Below, piece by piece: positions 43,981-53,559 of a stretch of 64,000 bases of DNA. The position numbers were made by a program, and so were the translations under genes. How positions within the stretch are numbered: position 1 is the stretch's first letter; each line of letters starts with the position of its first letter. The notes under the pieces were generated by a model that was given only the letters and a program-made list of their open reading frames with translations, had not been told where the DNA came from and ran no database searches. Source of the DNA: Methanohalophilus mahii DSM 5219 (GTDB lineage: Archaea > Halobacteriota > Methanosarcinia > Methanosarcinales > Methanosarcinaceae); NCBI RefSeq assembly GCF_000025865.1, contig NC_014002.1:744001-808000 (forward strand), in the 5' to 3' direction.

Positions 43981-44085
43981 CATACTAATGATGAGTATGA
44001 CATTTGTAAGAATTCACAAGTTATTTATAGTAATTTTGCACAGATAGTATATTGCAAGCAATTTCATATTCATTATGAATTGCAA
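43981..44085 (+). promoter_or_regulatory. Promoter with two inverted repeats before the winged-helix gene
   Basis: TCATAC at 43981-43986 and GTATGA at 43996-44001 form a 6-bp inverted repeat with a 9-base spacer. A TATA-like TTATTTATAG lies near 44026-44035. After the predicted start, 44052-44085 is an imperfect palindrome beginning and ending in TTGCAA. The next gene encodes a winged-helix protein, so self-regulation at one of these sites is plausible. The two sites are about 50 bases apart. Confidence 0.45.
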
Positions 44086-44097
44086 GTGGTGGTACAC

Positions 44098-44346
44098 ATG
44101 AGACGTGGTAAACTCGAAATTATGATAGACATACTTAAAGTTGTACAGAGAACAGAAGCAACAAAAACTTCTATCGTCTATAAAGCAAATCTGAATTTTA
44201 ATCGTGCTGATAATTATCTTGAAGCCCTGATAGACCAGGGATTAATTGCAAAAGCATCAAACAGGTATATAATTACAAACCTGGGGGCAGGTTATCTTCA
44301 GAAAATGAGTGATGTCAGAGAGGTGTTAGAAGCACCAACCTGCTGA
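44098..44346 (+). CDS. Small winged-helix DNA-binding protein (HTH_45-like)
   Basis: 82 residues from the ATG at 44098, which has GGTGG five bases upstream; the in-frame ATG at 44080 lacks one. The whole protein is a single winged helix (MRRGKLEIMIDILKVVQRTEATKTSIVYKANLNFNRADNYLEALIDQGLI), closely resembling the archaeal HTH_45 family of dimeric regulators. There is no ligand domain. The promoter contains two inverted repeats. The DUF1699 gene follows on the same strand. Confidence 0.82.
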   Translation: MRRGKLEIMIDILKVVQRTEATKTSIVYKANLNFNRADNYLEALIDQGLIAKASNRYIITNLGAGYLQKMSDVREVLEAPTC

Positions 44347-44535
44347 AATGACTTCAGATACAAAATCTTACAATTATTGAATTTATTAATCATTACCGTC
44401 TTATTGATGGTAATGTGAACTATTTTTTTACTAGTTCCTCAATACAATTATTTATAAAAAGTAACTTTGTTTTCAGAAATTGTAATAATAAAGTTTATAA
44501 TCTATGCTGTAAAATTGTATGTGGGGGTATATTAT

Positions 44536-44808
44536 TTGAAAATAAGAATGTTGAATTCAAGAAATGAAATTAACAGACTGGGCGAAGATGAAAAATTCAT
44601 ACACTTTTCGTTCAGGCCGAGTGACATAGATATTCTGGAAATACTCAAAAATTGTCCAAATCTCAAAGCAGCCCAGATTCCTCCTTCTTACATGAAATCC
44701 CTTTCGGGAAACGTGCCAAAAATACTGAAAATGCAGGGAGTGGAATTACTTAAAGGGGATTTGAAGGGAACTAAGGTCATTAAATATATGGAAGTTATCG
44801 AGAAATAA
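44536..44808 (+). CDS. DUF1699 family protein, TTG start
   Basis: 90 residues. Homologues begin MKIRV..S..EI, which matches LKIRMLNSRNEI here, so the TTG at 44536 is the likely start; GGGGG stands ten bases upstream and no in-frame ATG fits as well. The DUF1699 core is FIHFSFRPSDIDILEILKNCPNLKAAQIPPSYMKSL, followed by MQGVELLKGD. The family is restricted to Methanosarcinales relatives and has no known function. The protein is small and soluble. Confidence 0.75.
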   Translation: MKIRMLNSRNEINRLGEDEKFIHFSFRPSDIDILEILKNCPNLKAAQIPPSYMKSLSGNVPKILKMQGVELLKGDLKGTKVIKYMEVIEK

Positions 44809-44971
44809 TCTTCACTTTCATTTAAATTGGAAGCAACACAAATTGCAGTTATCCATCTTTTAATTTCTGTATAATCTACAGAGATTTATTTTTTAATGAA
44901 TTTAATTTTTCCAATTTAACATATTGTCAGCTTATTTAAATACTTGGATTCTTCCATTATTCTATTCGTTT

Positions 44972-46933
44972 TCAGGGAGGAGTTCCCGTCGTAACTTCCG
45001 CATATGCCCGTAATATTTCCGCTACACTCCATGCCTGCGAAATACAACCACCGGGATTATGTGGAGAGTCGCCATCAAAAACTTCAGAAACGGTATCTAT
45101 ACCTGCTTCATTAAAATGCCCGGTAAATCGAAGTATAAGAGTGCGACAATATTGTCTGCTATTCTCAGAGTTTCCATGTACTTTCAAATAACCACTGATG
45201 AAAAACCCAAACAGCCATGGCCACACTGTCCCATTATGATAGGCCTTATCCCTACTTACTGCATCTCCTTCATATTTTCCCACATATTTACTGTCAGCCT
45301 TTGAAAGGGTGCGCAGGCCATAAGGTGTTAATAAATCCTCTGCTACCTTTTGGAGTACATAGAATGCTTTATCTTCAGAAAGTACGGGAAATGGCAGGGA
45401 AATTGCAAATATCTGGTTTGGTCTTACAGATGCATCTTTTATTTCTGGATCCTCTGGGAAAATACAATCATAAAGGCATAATTTATCGGCATTCCAGTAT
45501 TTTTTGGCAAAGTTTTCCTTTATTTGATGAGCTAACTGTTTATAGTCTGAAGAAGGAACATCAATTGATTTCGCAAGCCAGGTAACTGTACAGAGAGCAT
45601 TGTACCATAAAGCATTAATTTCACAGGCTTTACCTTCCCGGGGAGTCACATTTAAACTACCAATTTTTGCATCCATCCACGTAAGCTGAGGTCCATGGCT
45701 AATCAACCCGTCAGAATCCATATGAATATTGTTTATAGTTCCTTTCATGTAATTTTCAATAATATCAGAAATTACAGGCCAGATATTGCTGACAAAAGCC
45801 TGATCTTTTGTGTAGGCAAAATATCTACCAACTGCATGGACAAACCATAAGGAAGCATCAACTGTATTATAACCTGCATCCCCATCTTGTCTATCCGGGA
45901 AATAGTTGGGAATCAAACCCTTGAAACAATATTTTGAAAAAGTTAAAAGTATCTGACGGGCTTTGTCATATCTACCTGTAACAAGTGTAAGCCCTTCAAG
46001 GGAGATCATTGCATCCCTGCCCCAGTCAGCAAACCAGTGATAACCTGCAATCACTGAAGCTGACAATGTGGTCTGCCTTTTCACAATAAAAGAATCAGCA
46101 GATAATCCAAGAGTTTTCATGAATGTATCAGTAACGTCTAATGCTGGGCAAACCTTTTTTCTTCTTGAAATTTCTCTCCTGAATTCTTCCTCAGCATTGA
46201 AATTTTCAGTAATTGCGGAAGTTGTTACAACAACATAAAAAACCTGTCCTGAATCTTTATCCATCCGGCCCTCGAAATAGCCGGGATTGTAAAGGTCTTC
46301 CTGATAATCCAGTCCTCTTTTCCTATCTGTTTCATATTCAAAATTGTAATACCAGTATGGTTTTGGATTATATTCCATGTTGGAATTCAATTCAAAACTG
46401 TCTTTACCATTGTAAATCATCACCTTATAAGCTTTGACTGATTGCCCAAAAGTAATATCATCCGATCTTTTTAATTGGTGAAAATTCCTGTATGTAACTA
46501 ACGGGAAAAGTCTCATTGTGATATTATCTGTTTCCCCGTTTATACTGTATCTGATAACGGTGGAATTTGTTCCATAAACCATGAAAATCTGTTTTTCCAG
46601 ACTTACATTATCGACGGAATAATTAAAGGTAGGTACCGGTTCCGTTGTATATCCTTTAAGATAGTGGAATCCTTTCGGATGAATTGTTTGTGGATATTTG
46701 TGGCTGGCAAGACGGTATATCTTTCCTCCAACTTCCAGTTCTTCATCCAGGCTGGAAAGAATTACTTTGCGCTCCACAGGTGCGTCTAAGGCTGCTATAA
46801 GCAATCCATGATATTTCCTGGTATTGGCACCGATAACAGTGGATGATGCATAGCCACCAAGACCATTTGTTACTATCCATTCCCTGGAAGCAAATTTTTC
46901 GTAACTTTTCTCATCTTCAGGAATATCCGGCAT
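44972..46933 (-). CDS. Archaeal glycogen debranching enzyme (amylo-alpha-1,6-glucosidase)
   Basis: 653 residues. The N-terminal beta domain (about 1-250) begins with REWIVTNGLGGYASSTVIGANTRKYHGLL, typical of the archaeal/bacterial GDE family. The (alpha/alpha)6 catalytic domain has ADWGRDAMISLEGLTLVTGRY, NTVDASLWFVHAVG, and YHNGTVWPWLFGFFISGYLK. It hydrolyses alpha-1,6 branches of glycogen. It is the last gene of the seven-gene glucan operon, ten bases after the GH15 gene. Confidence 0.92.
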   Translation of the reverse strand: MPDIPEDEKSYEKFASREWIVTNGLGGYASSTVIGANTRKYHGLLIAALDAPVERKVILSSLDEELEVGGKIYRLASHKYPQTIHPKGFHYLKGYTTEPVPTFNYSVDNVSLEKQIFMVYGTNSTVIRYSINGETDNITMRLFPLVTYRNFHQLKRSDDITFGQSVKAYKVMIYNGKDSFELNSNMEYNPKPYWYYNFEYETDRKRGLDYQEDLYNPGYFEGRMDKDSGQVFYVVVTTSAITENFNAEEEFRREISRRKKVCPALDVTDTFMKTLGLSADSFIVKRQTTLSASVIAGYHWFADWGRDAMISLEGLTLVTGRYDKARQILLTFSKYCFKGLIPNYFPDRQDGDAGYNTVDASLWFVHAVGRYFAYTKDQAFVSNIWPVISDIIENYMKGTINNIHMDSDGLISHGPQLTWMDAKIGSLNVTPREGKACEINALWYNALCTVTWLAKSIDVPSSDYKQLAHQIKENFAKKYWNADKLCLYDCIFPEDPEIKDASVRPNQIFAISLPFPVLSEDKAFYVLQKVAEDLLTPYGLRTLSKADSKYVGKYEGDAVSRDKAYHNGTVWPWLFGFFISGYLKVHGNSENSRQYCRTLILRFTGHFNEAGIDTVSEVFDGDSPHNPGGCISQAWSVAEILRAYAEVTTGTPP

Positions 46934-46943
46934 ACCTTAAACC

Positions 46944-48902
46944 TTATTCTTGAATGGTTTCGCTGTTCTCATAGTCATTTAGCAGGAGAATATTTGATAT
47001 CATAAGGGCACAGCTCCAGCTTAATGGGATGGCCCATGCAGGTCTGCCTGTATGCTTATCTACCTGTTCCGGTAACATTCCTGTACAGGTTGTTCCCCTA
47101 ATAGACCATTTAATGTATTCCAGGGCTGATTCTACGAGTTTGGTTTTCTCCTGAGTCCCAATCTTCTCTGAAACCGCCAGGGTAAGCATGGCACGGGAAA
47201 GCCAAAGAGTTGTTACTACCCAGGGATTACCTCCTATATAGTGGTCATCTTCGAAGCGCTTTATGCCGAAGTGGCCGTTAACCGGGATTTTCAGTTTTTC
47301 CGCCACATTATTTATCATTGAGATTATCATTTCCCTTTCCTGTTCATCTTCTGCTGACAGCATCCCGAAGGGGACAAATGTACCGATCATACTTGCATCC
47401 ACAGTAATATCAAGGGAATCATCTATTATACCCCGCCCAAAATAGCCTTCTGCAATCCACATTTTTTCGATTGTTGTATCTTTAACCAGAAAAGCCCGCT
47501 CACTCCAGCGTTGGGCAAGTTCTGGTTCCCTGTAATCCTCTGCCATGACAGCAGCGCTTTTCAGGCCTGCATAGATGGATGCATTGGTATAAATGAAAAT
47601 ACCCTGGTAGGTCTCCCATAAACCCCGGCAGGGTTCGTGTAGACCTTCAGGTGTTCTTTTCATTAGATATTCTGCTGCACTCAACACGGTAACCCACATC
47701 TCATCCAAAAACTCGAGTTTTTCGATTCCTTCCAGGGTCTGGTAATATCTTTCGATCGCAAATAATGTGGAGCCAGTCTCATCAATCTGGGTAGAACTCT
47801 TAAAATTACCCCAGGAAGGAGCTTCTTTTCCATCCAACCAGTATCTCTGGAACCAGGAACCGTCGGGAAGCTGGGTTTGTTTGCACCACCTGAAGAATCT
47901 GTCACAGTAGTCCGGATATGAAGCGTCCAGGAATGCAATTACCACTTCTGCGCAATCCCTGTTCCAGCAAAAACCATAACCTCCGCACATCTCAAAATCA
48001 TGATCGAATTCAGGAGCTGCAACAAAAGAACCATTTGAATCGTCGCTTAACAGATTCAGGCAGAGAAGGCACCGGTCATACATATCATAGAGTGATTCAC
48101 GGAATTTGGGTTCATTTTCGAGTTTTGGTAATTGGAGCACTTTTTTCCTTGAGAGCCATTTAGCCCAATGTTCCTGTGATTTATTCATCAGGTTTTCAAC
48201 TGGAATACTTGAAATAAACCGCATCCTTTTATAAAGTTTAGTCCTGTCAGAAGCCGCTCCCAGAAAGACGCTAATCGTCTTTTTTTCACCGGCTTTAAGA
48301 TCCAGGTCCCACCCGATTGCATTGTTGAGGTTGCCGATGTCTTCAGGATTGTTCTGAAGCTGTCCATCTTCCATATCATATTTTGCGTTTGTCCACCATA
48401 TCCTGTCTGAAGCTTTGCCTACCTGCCACTGGCTGAAGCGGGGAACAGATGTAAGTCCCAGGTGACAGGAATGACGGTACTGTACCAGCAGATCGGCATC
48501 TTCGTCACAGAATGCCGAATTTTTCTCATGGGTATCTCCCACTCGCAGGTCTGAGTAATAGAATAACTTGCCATGAAACTCCTGTCGGGAACATATCTCA
48601 TACTTTCGAATAAGAACAGGCAGATCAGGATGCACAAAATCCCTGATTTTTAATTTTATGCCAGATGGATGGGTAAGCTCGGTATTCACAATATTTGTTT
48701 CATCCATATAATCCTGTTTTACAGTCCACTCATGATTATTGGACCAGATCAGTTTTCCATCTGCATATATGCAGGCCTGGGAATCAACTACATGCTGTGC
48801 CCAATCCCTGCCGGGATAGAAGAAAGTTACAAGTTCTCCCTTCTTACCCATTGTTACCAGCAATTTATTATTACCGACTATGACGTTGGGCTGTTTTATC
48901 AA
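46944..48902 (-). CDS. GH15 glucoamylase-type glucosidase
   Basis: 652 residues. The N-terminal beta super-sandwich (about 1-260) begins KQPNVIVGNNKLLVTMGKKGE. The (alpha/alpha)6 barrel has APEFDHDFEMCGGYGFCWNRDCAEV, STQIDETGSTLFAIERYY and ARAMLTL-type helices, with EPCRGLWE near the region of the catalytic glutamate. Such archaeal enzymes release glucose from malto-oligosaccharides. There is no signal peptide, so it acts on internal glycogen. Thirty bases separate it from the GH57 gene upstream. Confidence 0.88.
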   Translation of the reverse strand: MIKQPNVIVGNNKLLVTMGKKGELVTFFYPGRDWAQHVVDSQACIYADGKLIWSNNHEWTVKQDYMDETNIVNTELTHPSGIKLKIRDFVHPDLPVLIRKYEICSRQEFHGKLFYYSDLRVGDTHEKNSAFCDEDADLLVQYRHSCHLGLTSVPRFSQWQVGKASDRIWWTNAKYDMEDGQLQNNPEDIGNLNNAIGWDLDLKAGEKKTISVFLGAASDRTKLYKRMRFISSIPVENLMNKSQEHWAKWLSRKKVLQLPKLENEPKFRESLYDMYDRCLLCLNLLSDDSNGSFVAAPEFDHDFEMCGGYGFCWNRDCAEVVIAFLDASYPDYCDRFFRWCKQTQLPDGSWFQRYWLDGKEAPSWGNFKSSTQIDETGSTLFAIERYYQTLEGIEKLEFLDEMWVTVLSAAEYLMKRTPEGLHEPCRGLWETYQGIFIYTNASIYAGLKSAAVMAEDYREPELAQRWSERAFLVKDTTIEKMWIAEGYFGRGIIDDSLDITVDASMIGTFVPFGMLSAEDEQEREMIISMINNVAEKLKIPVNGHFGIKRFEDDHYIGGNPWVVTTLWLSRAMLTLAVSEKIGTQEKTKLVESALEYIKWSIRGTTCTGMLPEQVDKHTGRPAWAIPLSWSCALMISNILLLNDYENSETIQE

Positions 48903-48932
48903 TCTGGTTCCTCCAGGACCTTAATATACACA

Positions 48933-50138
48933 TTAGCGGTAGATATTTTTATCTTTGCCGGTAAGTTTTTTGAAGACTTGTGACTTGAAATCATTAATTA
49001 TTGCCATAAAATTTATGGCTGCGTCATAAGGGGATGTATGAATGCTGAAATAGGAATGAACATCCCCATCTCCAAGCCATTTAGTGCACATATAGTAATA
49101 ATGGTCTGATGTGAGAAAATGTTTCCAGATGTTTATGAGGTTCCTGTCACCTGTTTTTTTTACATAGGGTTCCAGTAGTCTCACCTCCTCGAAACACCTC
49201 CTTTGCATATCATTACCCAGCCATGCACTGGTGTCCCTTTCAATGTCGGCCCAGGAAATCGTATTAAAATCACCCACGTCAACTTCCCCTATTGTCTCAT
49301 AATTTCTTATTATTTCTGAGGGAGTGCTGAATACCAGATCCCTTTTGAGAACTTCCTGTGGAAGTGCACGAAGAAAATCAAATATCCCGGTGTCTGACCA
49401 TTGGTGTTCCCCGAAGGTCTCGTAATCCATGAATATATTCAGGATGTCGCCTTTTTCATGTGATGCCCAATCTGCCCATTTTTCGGCCGTCAGTGGATAC
49501 CCACTCCACCAGCGTGCAGAAAATCGGTATCCTATATCGTCGGTCAGCTTGTAGTTACGCAGCAGGACTTTCAGGTCACAATCTTTCGCTTTATACACAT
49601 GGTTGGGAGAAGCCACAAGTCCGTCAACACCCTCGGCAAGTATACCTCTGTATCCCATTTCCATGACATTTCTTGCGATACTGTTGTTGTAAAGCAACTC
49701 TGTATTCCTGAAGAAATGTGGTTTCACACCCACCAGTTCTGAAATGAGTTTATGATGCTCACGTACCTGTTCAGCAAATTCTGTCCTGTCATCAAAAAGG
49801 CCTGCTAGGGAATGGTAATTCGTCTCATCCAAAAACTCTACACAGCCGGTGTCGGCAAGTGCGCGGAACAAGTCGATGATCTCGGGATTCCACTGTTTGC
49901 ACTGGCTCAAAAGTGTGCCGGTGATCGAGACACTGAAACGGAAATCACCTTCGTATTGTTCAGCCAGCTGAAGCAGGGTCTTTGTTGCCGGCAGGTAGCA
50001 CTTATCAGCCACTTTCTCAAATATTTCCCGGTTTATAGCGCTATCGAAATACCTCTCAAACCCTTCCGAAAGGTCCGGCCAGAACCATTTCATGCGGTAG
50101 GGTTGGTGGAGCTGGAAGTACATGCAAATTGATTTCAT
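48933..50138 (-). CDS. GH57 alpha-amylase / glucanotransferase, catalytic residues intact
   Basis: 401 residues, the short GH57 form. The N-terminal MYFQLHQPYRMKWFWP holds the first family histidine. The nucleophile Glu147 lies in FFRNTELLYNN, and the acid Asp238 in FMDYETFGEHQW. GH57 enzymes retain configuration and either hydrolyse alpha-1,4 glucan or transfer maltodextrin segments; the short, domain-poor form does not tell which. It overlaps the next gene by four bases and its product is about 35 percent similar by eye to that neighbour. Confidence 0.88.
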   Translation of the reverse strand: MKSICMYFQLHQPYRMKWFWPDLSEGFERYFDSAINREIFEKVADKCYLPATKTLLQLAEQYEGDFRFSVSITGTLLSQCKQWNPEIIDLFRALADTGCVEFLDETNYHSLAGLFDDRTEFAEQVREHHKLISELVGVKPHFFRNTELLYNNSIARNVMEMGYRGILAEGVDGLVASPNHVYKAKDCDLKVLLRNYKLTDDIGYRFSARWWSGYPLTAEKWADWASHEKGDILNIFMDYETFGEHQWSDTGIFDFLRALPQEVLKRDLVFSTPSEIIRNYETIGEVDVGDFNTISWADIERDTSAWLGNDMQRRCFEEVRLLEPYVKKTGDRNLINIWKHFLTSDHYYYMCTKWLGDGDVHSYFSIHTSPYDAAINFMAIINDFKSQVFKKLTGKDKNIYR

Positions 50139-51277
50139 TTGCCCGCCTCCAGTATTGCACGTTTGAGGTCAGAAATAATGGAGAAAATATTTACCGCCCG
50201 CTCGGCACCAAGATTTGTATTTTCGTTTCCCATCTCAAGTAGGATTTCACTTTGCTGAAGACAGCGGTATATGTAGTTTAGGTTGCTATAATCAGGGCTA
50301 TCCCTGATATCCTTCAACATTTTGCTGATAATAGTAAGTTCATGAATATAGAGGTGCTGTATATGATTGCCTACCAGATTATGTAATCCGTAGCGTGCTG
50401 TGGAATTGGTTTTCAGGGTTTCCAGATGTTCGTGTTCGAAAACGTTGACTGCTGTCTGTGGTGATATTATGTCAATACCGTGTTTACCCAGACTCTCCGG
50501 TAGCTCGGCCAAAAACTGGCTTATATTACTTTGCTTCTTATGGTGTCTAATCAGAGAGTCGAAACTGAAATACAGGGTTACAACATCACCTTCCATATTT
50601 GCTATCCAGGATGCAAATTTATCAGCAATAAGTGGGTAGCACACCCAGCCTCTGTCCGAAAATCGTGTATCTATATCCTCACTTAGATTTATGTGGCGCA
50701 TTAATGTTGGCATATCACCCCTGTACACGTGTAGGGGACCTCCCTCATGTATCATGTTGTCCGATCCTTCACAAATATAACAACTAAATCCCATATCTCT
50801 GATGGCTGGAACAATATTTTTGGCGATTAGCAATTCCGAATTAATGAAGGTTTTAGGTTCATACTTGAAAAGTTCCTCTATTTTAGTCCTATGCATTTTG
50901 ACCTGTTCCCTGAATTCTGTGCTGTCAGGGAACAGGGCTGCAACTGAGTGGAAATAGGGGGAACATGCAAAGCCTGCTCCCCTGTTTTTGAGCTCTCGGA
51001 AGGAATCAATTACAGCAGGATGCCAACGACATTGATCCAGAAATATCCCGGAGACATTAAAAGTGTAGGAGGCTCCCCTGTCGATGGATTCCAGCAGTGC
51101 CTCATTCATGGAAAGAATATCAGGTACAACTTTTTCAAATCTGGAATATATTCGGTGCTGGTCAAAAAATCTTTCGAATTCTACTGTAGAATAACTTTCG
51201 TCCGGCCAGTACCATTTTACATCATAGGGTATATGGACCTCGCAACAGATGCATACAGCTTTCATCTCGTTCACCAC
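50135..51277 (-). CDS. Degenerate GH57 paralogue lacking the catalytic acid
   Basis: 380 residues, plainly a copy of the gene downstream of it: VHIPYDVKWYWPDES, SGIFLDQC, YFHSVAALFPDSTEFREQV and FLAELPESLG match in order and spacing. The nucleophile region is kept (INSELLI, Glu148). The acid motif MDYETFGEH of the paralogue is FSFDSLIRH here, with Ser238 at the position of Asp238 and the Glu-x-Phe-Gly lost. The enzyme is probably inactive as a hydrolase, yet the frame is intact and translationally coupled to its active sister. A regulatory or carbohydrate-binding subunit is the simplest idea. Confidence 0.85.
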   Translation of the reverse strand: MVNEMKAVCICCEVHIPYDVKWYWPDESYSTVEFERFFDQHRIYSRFEKVVPDILSMNEALLESIDRGASYTFNVSGIFLDQCRWHPAVIDSFRELKNRGAGFACSPYFHSVAALFPDSTEFREQVKMHRTKIEELFKYEPKTFINSELLIAKNIVPAIRDMGFSCYICEGSDNMIHEGGPLHVYRGDMPTLMRHINLSEDIDTRFSDRGWVCYPLIADKFASWIANMEGDVVTLYFSFDSLIRHHKKQSNISQFLAELPESLGKHGIDIISPQTAVNVFEHEHLETLKTNSTARYGLHNLVGNHIQHLYIHELTIISKMLKDIRDSPDYSNLNYIYRCLQQSEILLEMGNENTNLGAERAVNIFSIISDLKRAILEAGK

Positions 51278-51289
51278 TTATCAGTATAA

Positions 51290-52483
51290 TTATGCAAAAA
51301 TGCTACAATTTTCTTTATTTTTCCCGGTCACATCTTTATAGACTTCTGTTGTCTGTTTTGCGATATTTTTCCAATTATACTTGCTCCGGATTAACTGGTG
51401 ACCGTTAATGCCCATTTCATTGTTGTGCACATTATCAAGCACATAATTTATTCCCCAGGCAATTGATTCCGGATTCTGGTACACAAGCACACCATTTTCG
51501 AAATTATCTATGATATTCACAGCATTTGTGGCCACTATATTCTTACAGGCATCCCAGCCTTCCAGCACCACAATGCCGAAGGGTTCGTTGCGGCTGGGTA
51601 CACAAAGGATATCACAGGCATTGATCCAGTTTTGGCGAACCTCATCGGTTGCATAACCTGAAAAGAAGCAGTATTCAGAAACCCCATGCTCTTTTACCAG
51701 AGCCTCACAATCAGGTCGCATATCTCCTTCTCCAATGAACATAAATCTCGCGTTCCAGTGTTTATCAAGTATATACGGGATTGCTCTGGCCAGCATATCC
51801 GGCCCCTTCTGGTAACTCATACGGCCTACAAACAAAACTACGGGTGCAAAAGGGTGGAAACCGAAATCGTGTTTTACCTTGCCCTGGTTTACCTCCTTTT
51901 TAATCCTGCCCGGTAAAATTCCATTGGGAATTATAGATATCTTATAATCGGGTATTTGGTAGAGATGCTGGACCTCTTTTTTGAGTTGCAGGGATGTAAC
52001 GATAACATGTGTGGATTCATAGCCACCCAGCCATTCCCTGTGAGAGATTTCCTCAAACTGGTAGCCTCCCCTGTATATGCTGCCGTTGCGTCCCCATTCG
52101 GTGCTGTGATAGGTGATTACAAAAGGGGTTCCGTCTTCATTTTTTAGCCGGGTAAGAACATTGATAGGATGCCAATCGTGCATGTGAACCACATCAAATT
52201 TTCCATACTGTTCTGAAACGTCCTTAAAAATGGAATACATGGAATCACACATGCTATCCATCTGGTGCAGAATATCCTCTGAGAGATCATGGTCAACACG
52301 ATGATAATGAACCCCGTTTATTGTTTCATGAGTACCAAGGCCACAGTTACGAGTGAATATATGGACCTCATGTCCAAGTTCTACAAGATTTTCAGATAGT
52401 TCAGAAACATGTGGTGCCAATCCTCCAACTTTTACAGAATGCAGACTCTCCCAGGAAAACATTCCGATTCTTAAATATGTCAT
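51290..52483 (-). CDS. GT4 glycosyltransferase, glycogen-synthase-like
   Basis: 397 residues from the ATG at 52483, chosen because the N-terminus then begins directly with the GT4 strand TYLRIGMFSWESLHSVKVGGLAPH, and AAGGTGGG is upstream. Two Rossmann domains are visible: the donor site has VLFVGRMSYQKGPDMLARAI, and NEPFGIVVLEGWDACKNIVAT carries the conserved E-x7-E. It probably transfers glucose from UDP- or ADP-glucose to a glucan. Twelve bases separate it from the degenerate GH57 gene. The operon also carries a GT3-type synthase, so this one could serve priming or maltose-phosphate-like steps. Confidence 0.85.
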   Translation of the reverse strand: MTYLRIGMFSWESLHSVKVGGLAPHVSELSENLVELGHEVHIFTRNCGLGTHETINGVHYHRVDHDLSEDILHQMDSMCDSMYSIFKDVSEQYGKFDVVHMHDWHPINVLTRLKNEDGTPFVITYHSTEWGRNGSIYRGGYQFEEISHREWLGGYESTHVIVTSLQLKKEVQHLYQIPDYKISIIPNGILPGRIKKEVNQGKVKHDFGFHPFAPVVLFVGRMSYQKGPDMLARAIPYILDKHWNARFMFIGEGDMRPDCEALVKEHGVSEYCFFSGYATDEVRQNWINACDILCVPSRNEPFGIVVLEGWDACKNIVATNAVNIIDNFENGVLVYQNPESIAWGINYVLDNVHNNEMGINGHQLIRSKYNWKNIAKQTTEVYKDVTGKNKENCSIFA

Positions 52484-52503
52484 AAATGCACAACCCACCT
52501 TTG

Positions 52504-53499
52504 TTAAAGTAAATTTGTCTTCAATTGCTCTACTGCTTTTTCCGGGGCCATTGTATTGATGTAAATCCCTGTATTCTTTTCAAAGCCTGCTGCTATGGAT
52601 GTAACCGGTTGTATCTTTACATTGAAATGATATTCCGGGTCATCATTAAGCTGGTAAAACATGTAATTATAAGGCAAATCACCGATTGAGTTGCTTAATA
52701 CCGAAAGAGAGACTTGAATCGCATCACCCAGAAATCTCAACAGGTCGTCCGTGAAATCAGATATATGATGAATGTGTCGCTGTGGCAGAATCCATAATTC
52801 ATAGGGGACCTTAGAACAATAAGGAGCAATGACTATGAATTCCTCATTGCGGTACAAAAGCCGATTACTTCCGTATTCTTTTACCAGGATATTGCAGTAA
52901 GGACAGGTTTCAGAAGATTTTATTGTCTGGATTTCTCTTTTCAGTGTTGGAGGCATAACCGGAAGTGCAAGTAACTGGGAATGGGTATGTGCAATAGATG
53001 CACCTGCCCTTTCGCCTTTGTTTTTGAATAGTGAAACGTATTTGATCTTTTCCAGTGATTGATAATAATTCACTTGTTCTTTGTAGGCTTTCATTAGAAG
53101 CAGGATTTCATTATCCGAAAAATCAGGGATTTGCCTCGAATGTTTTGGAGTTTCTACAATAACTTCATGGAAACCATAGCCTTCCATTGCCTGGAATTCG
53201 GTATTGGATACTTTTGCGGGATTCTGTATTAATGCCGGATAAAGGTTGGGAAAACACCTTATATCCCAATCTTTGATCCTGAATTTTTCCGAATCCTGAA
53301 GAATTTGCCCCTCCTTATAAACAGCTGTAGCAGGAGGCGTTTTTTCTTCATGACCTTTGCAGAAGACACAATCAGATGTCTCCTTTTCCAATACATCTCC
53401 CAGGTAATCAGACGGACGCTTGCCTCTGCCTGGTGCTATTATGCAATACTCATCCAAAAAATAGTGTTTGCGTATTTGTGACATGTACCCACTACCCAT
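52504..53499 (-). CDS. galT: Galactose-1-phosphate uridylyltransferase family protein
   Basis: 331 residues, a member of the HIT superfamily. Zinc-type cysteine pairs are CVFCKG and CPYCNIL, and the active site is ASIAHTHSQLLALP, whose histidine forms the uridylyl intermediate. The start may be the ATG at 53499 or that at 53484. GalT moves UMP between glucose-1-phosphate and galactose-1-phosphate; archaeal and bacterial relatives with this length may also act as UDP-glucose or ADP-glucose-type nucleotidyl transferases or phosphorylases. Its place between two glucan synthase genes suggests supply or recovery of the sugar nucleotide. Confidence 0.87.
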   Translation of the reverse strand: MGSGYMSQIRKHYFLDEYCIIAPGRGKRPSDYLGDVLEKETSDCVFCKGHEEKTPPATAVYKEGQILQDSEKFRIKDWDIRCFPNLYPALIQNPAKVSNTEFQAMEGYGFHEVIVETPKHSRQIPDFSDNEILLLMKAYKEQVNYYQSLEKIKYVSLFKNKGERAGASIAHTHSQLLALPVMPPTLKREIQTIKSSETCPYCNILVKEYGSNRLLYRNEEFIVIAPYCSKVPYELWILPQRHIHHISDFTDDLLRFLGDAIQVSLSVLSNSIGDLPYNYMFYQLNDDPEYHFNVKIQPVTSIAAGFEKNTGIYINTMAPEKAVEQLKTNLL

Positions 53500-53559
53500 A
53501 TTCCAATTAACGTTTTCTCCTATATATTTTTATATGAATGCCTGATCAGTGTGGTGAGC

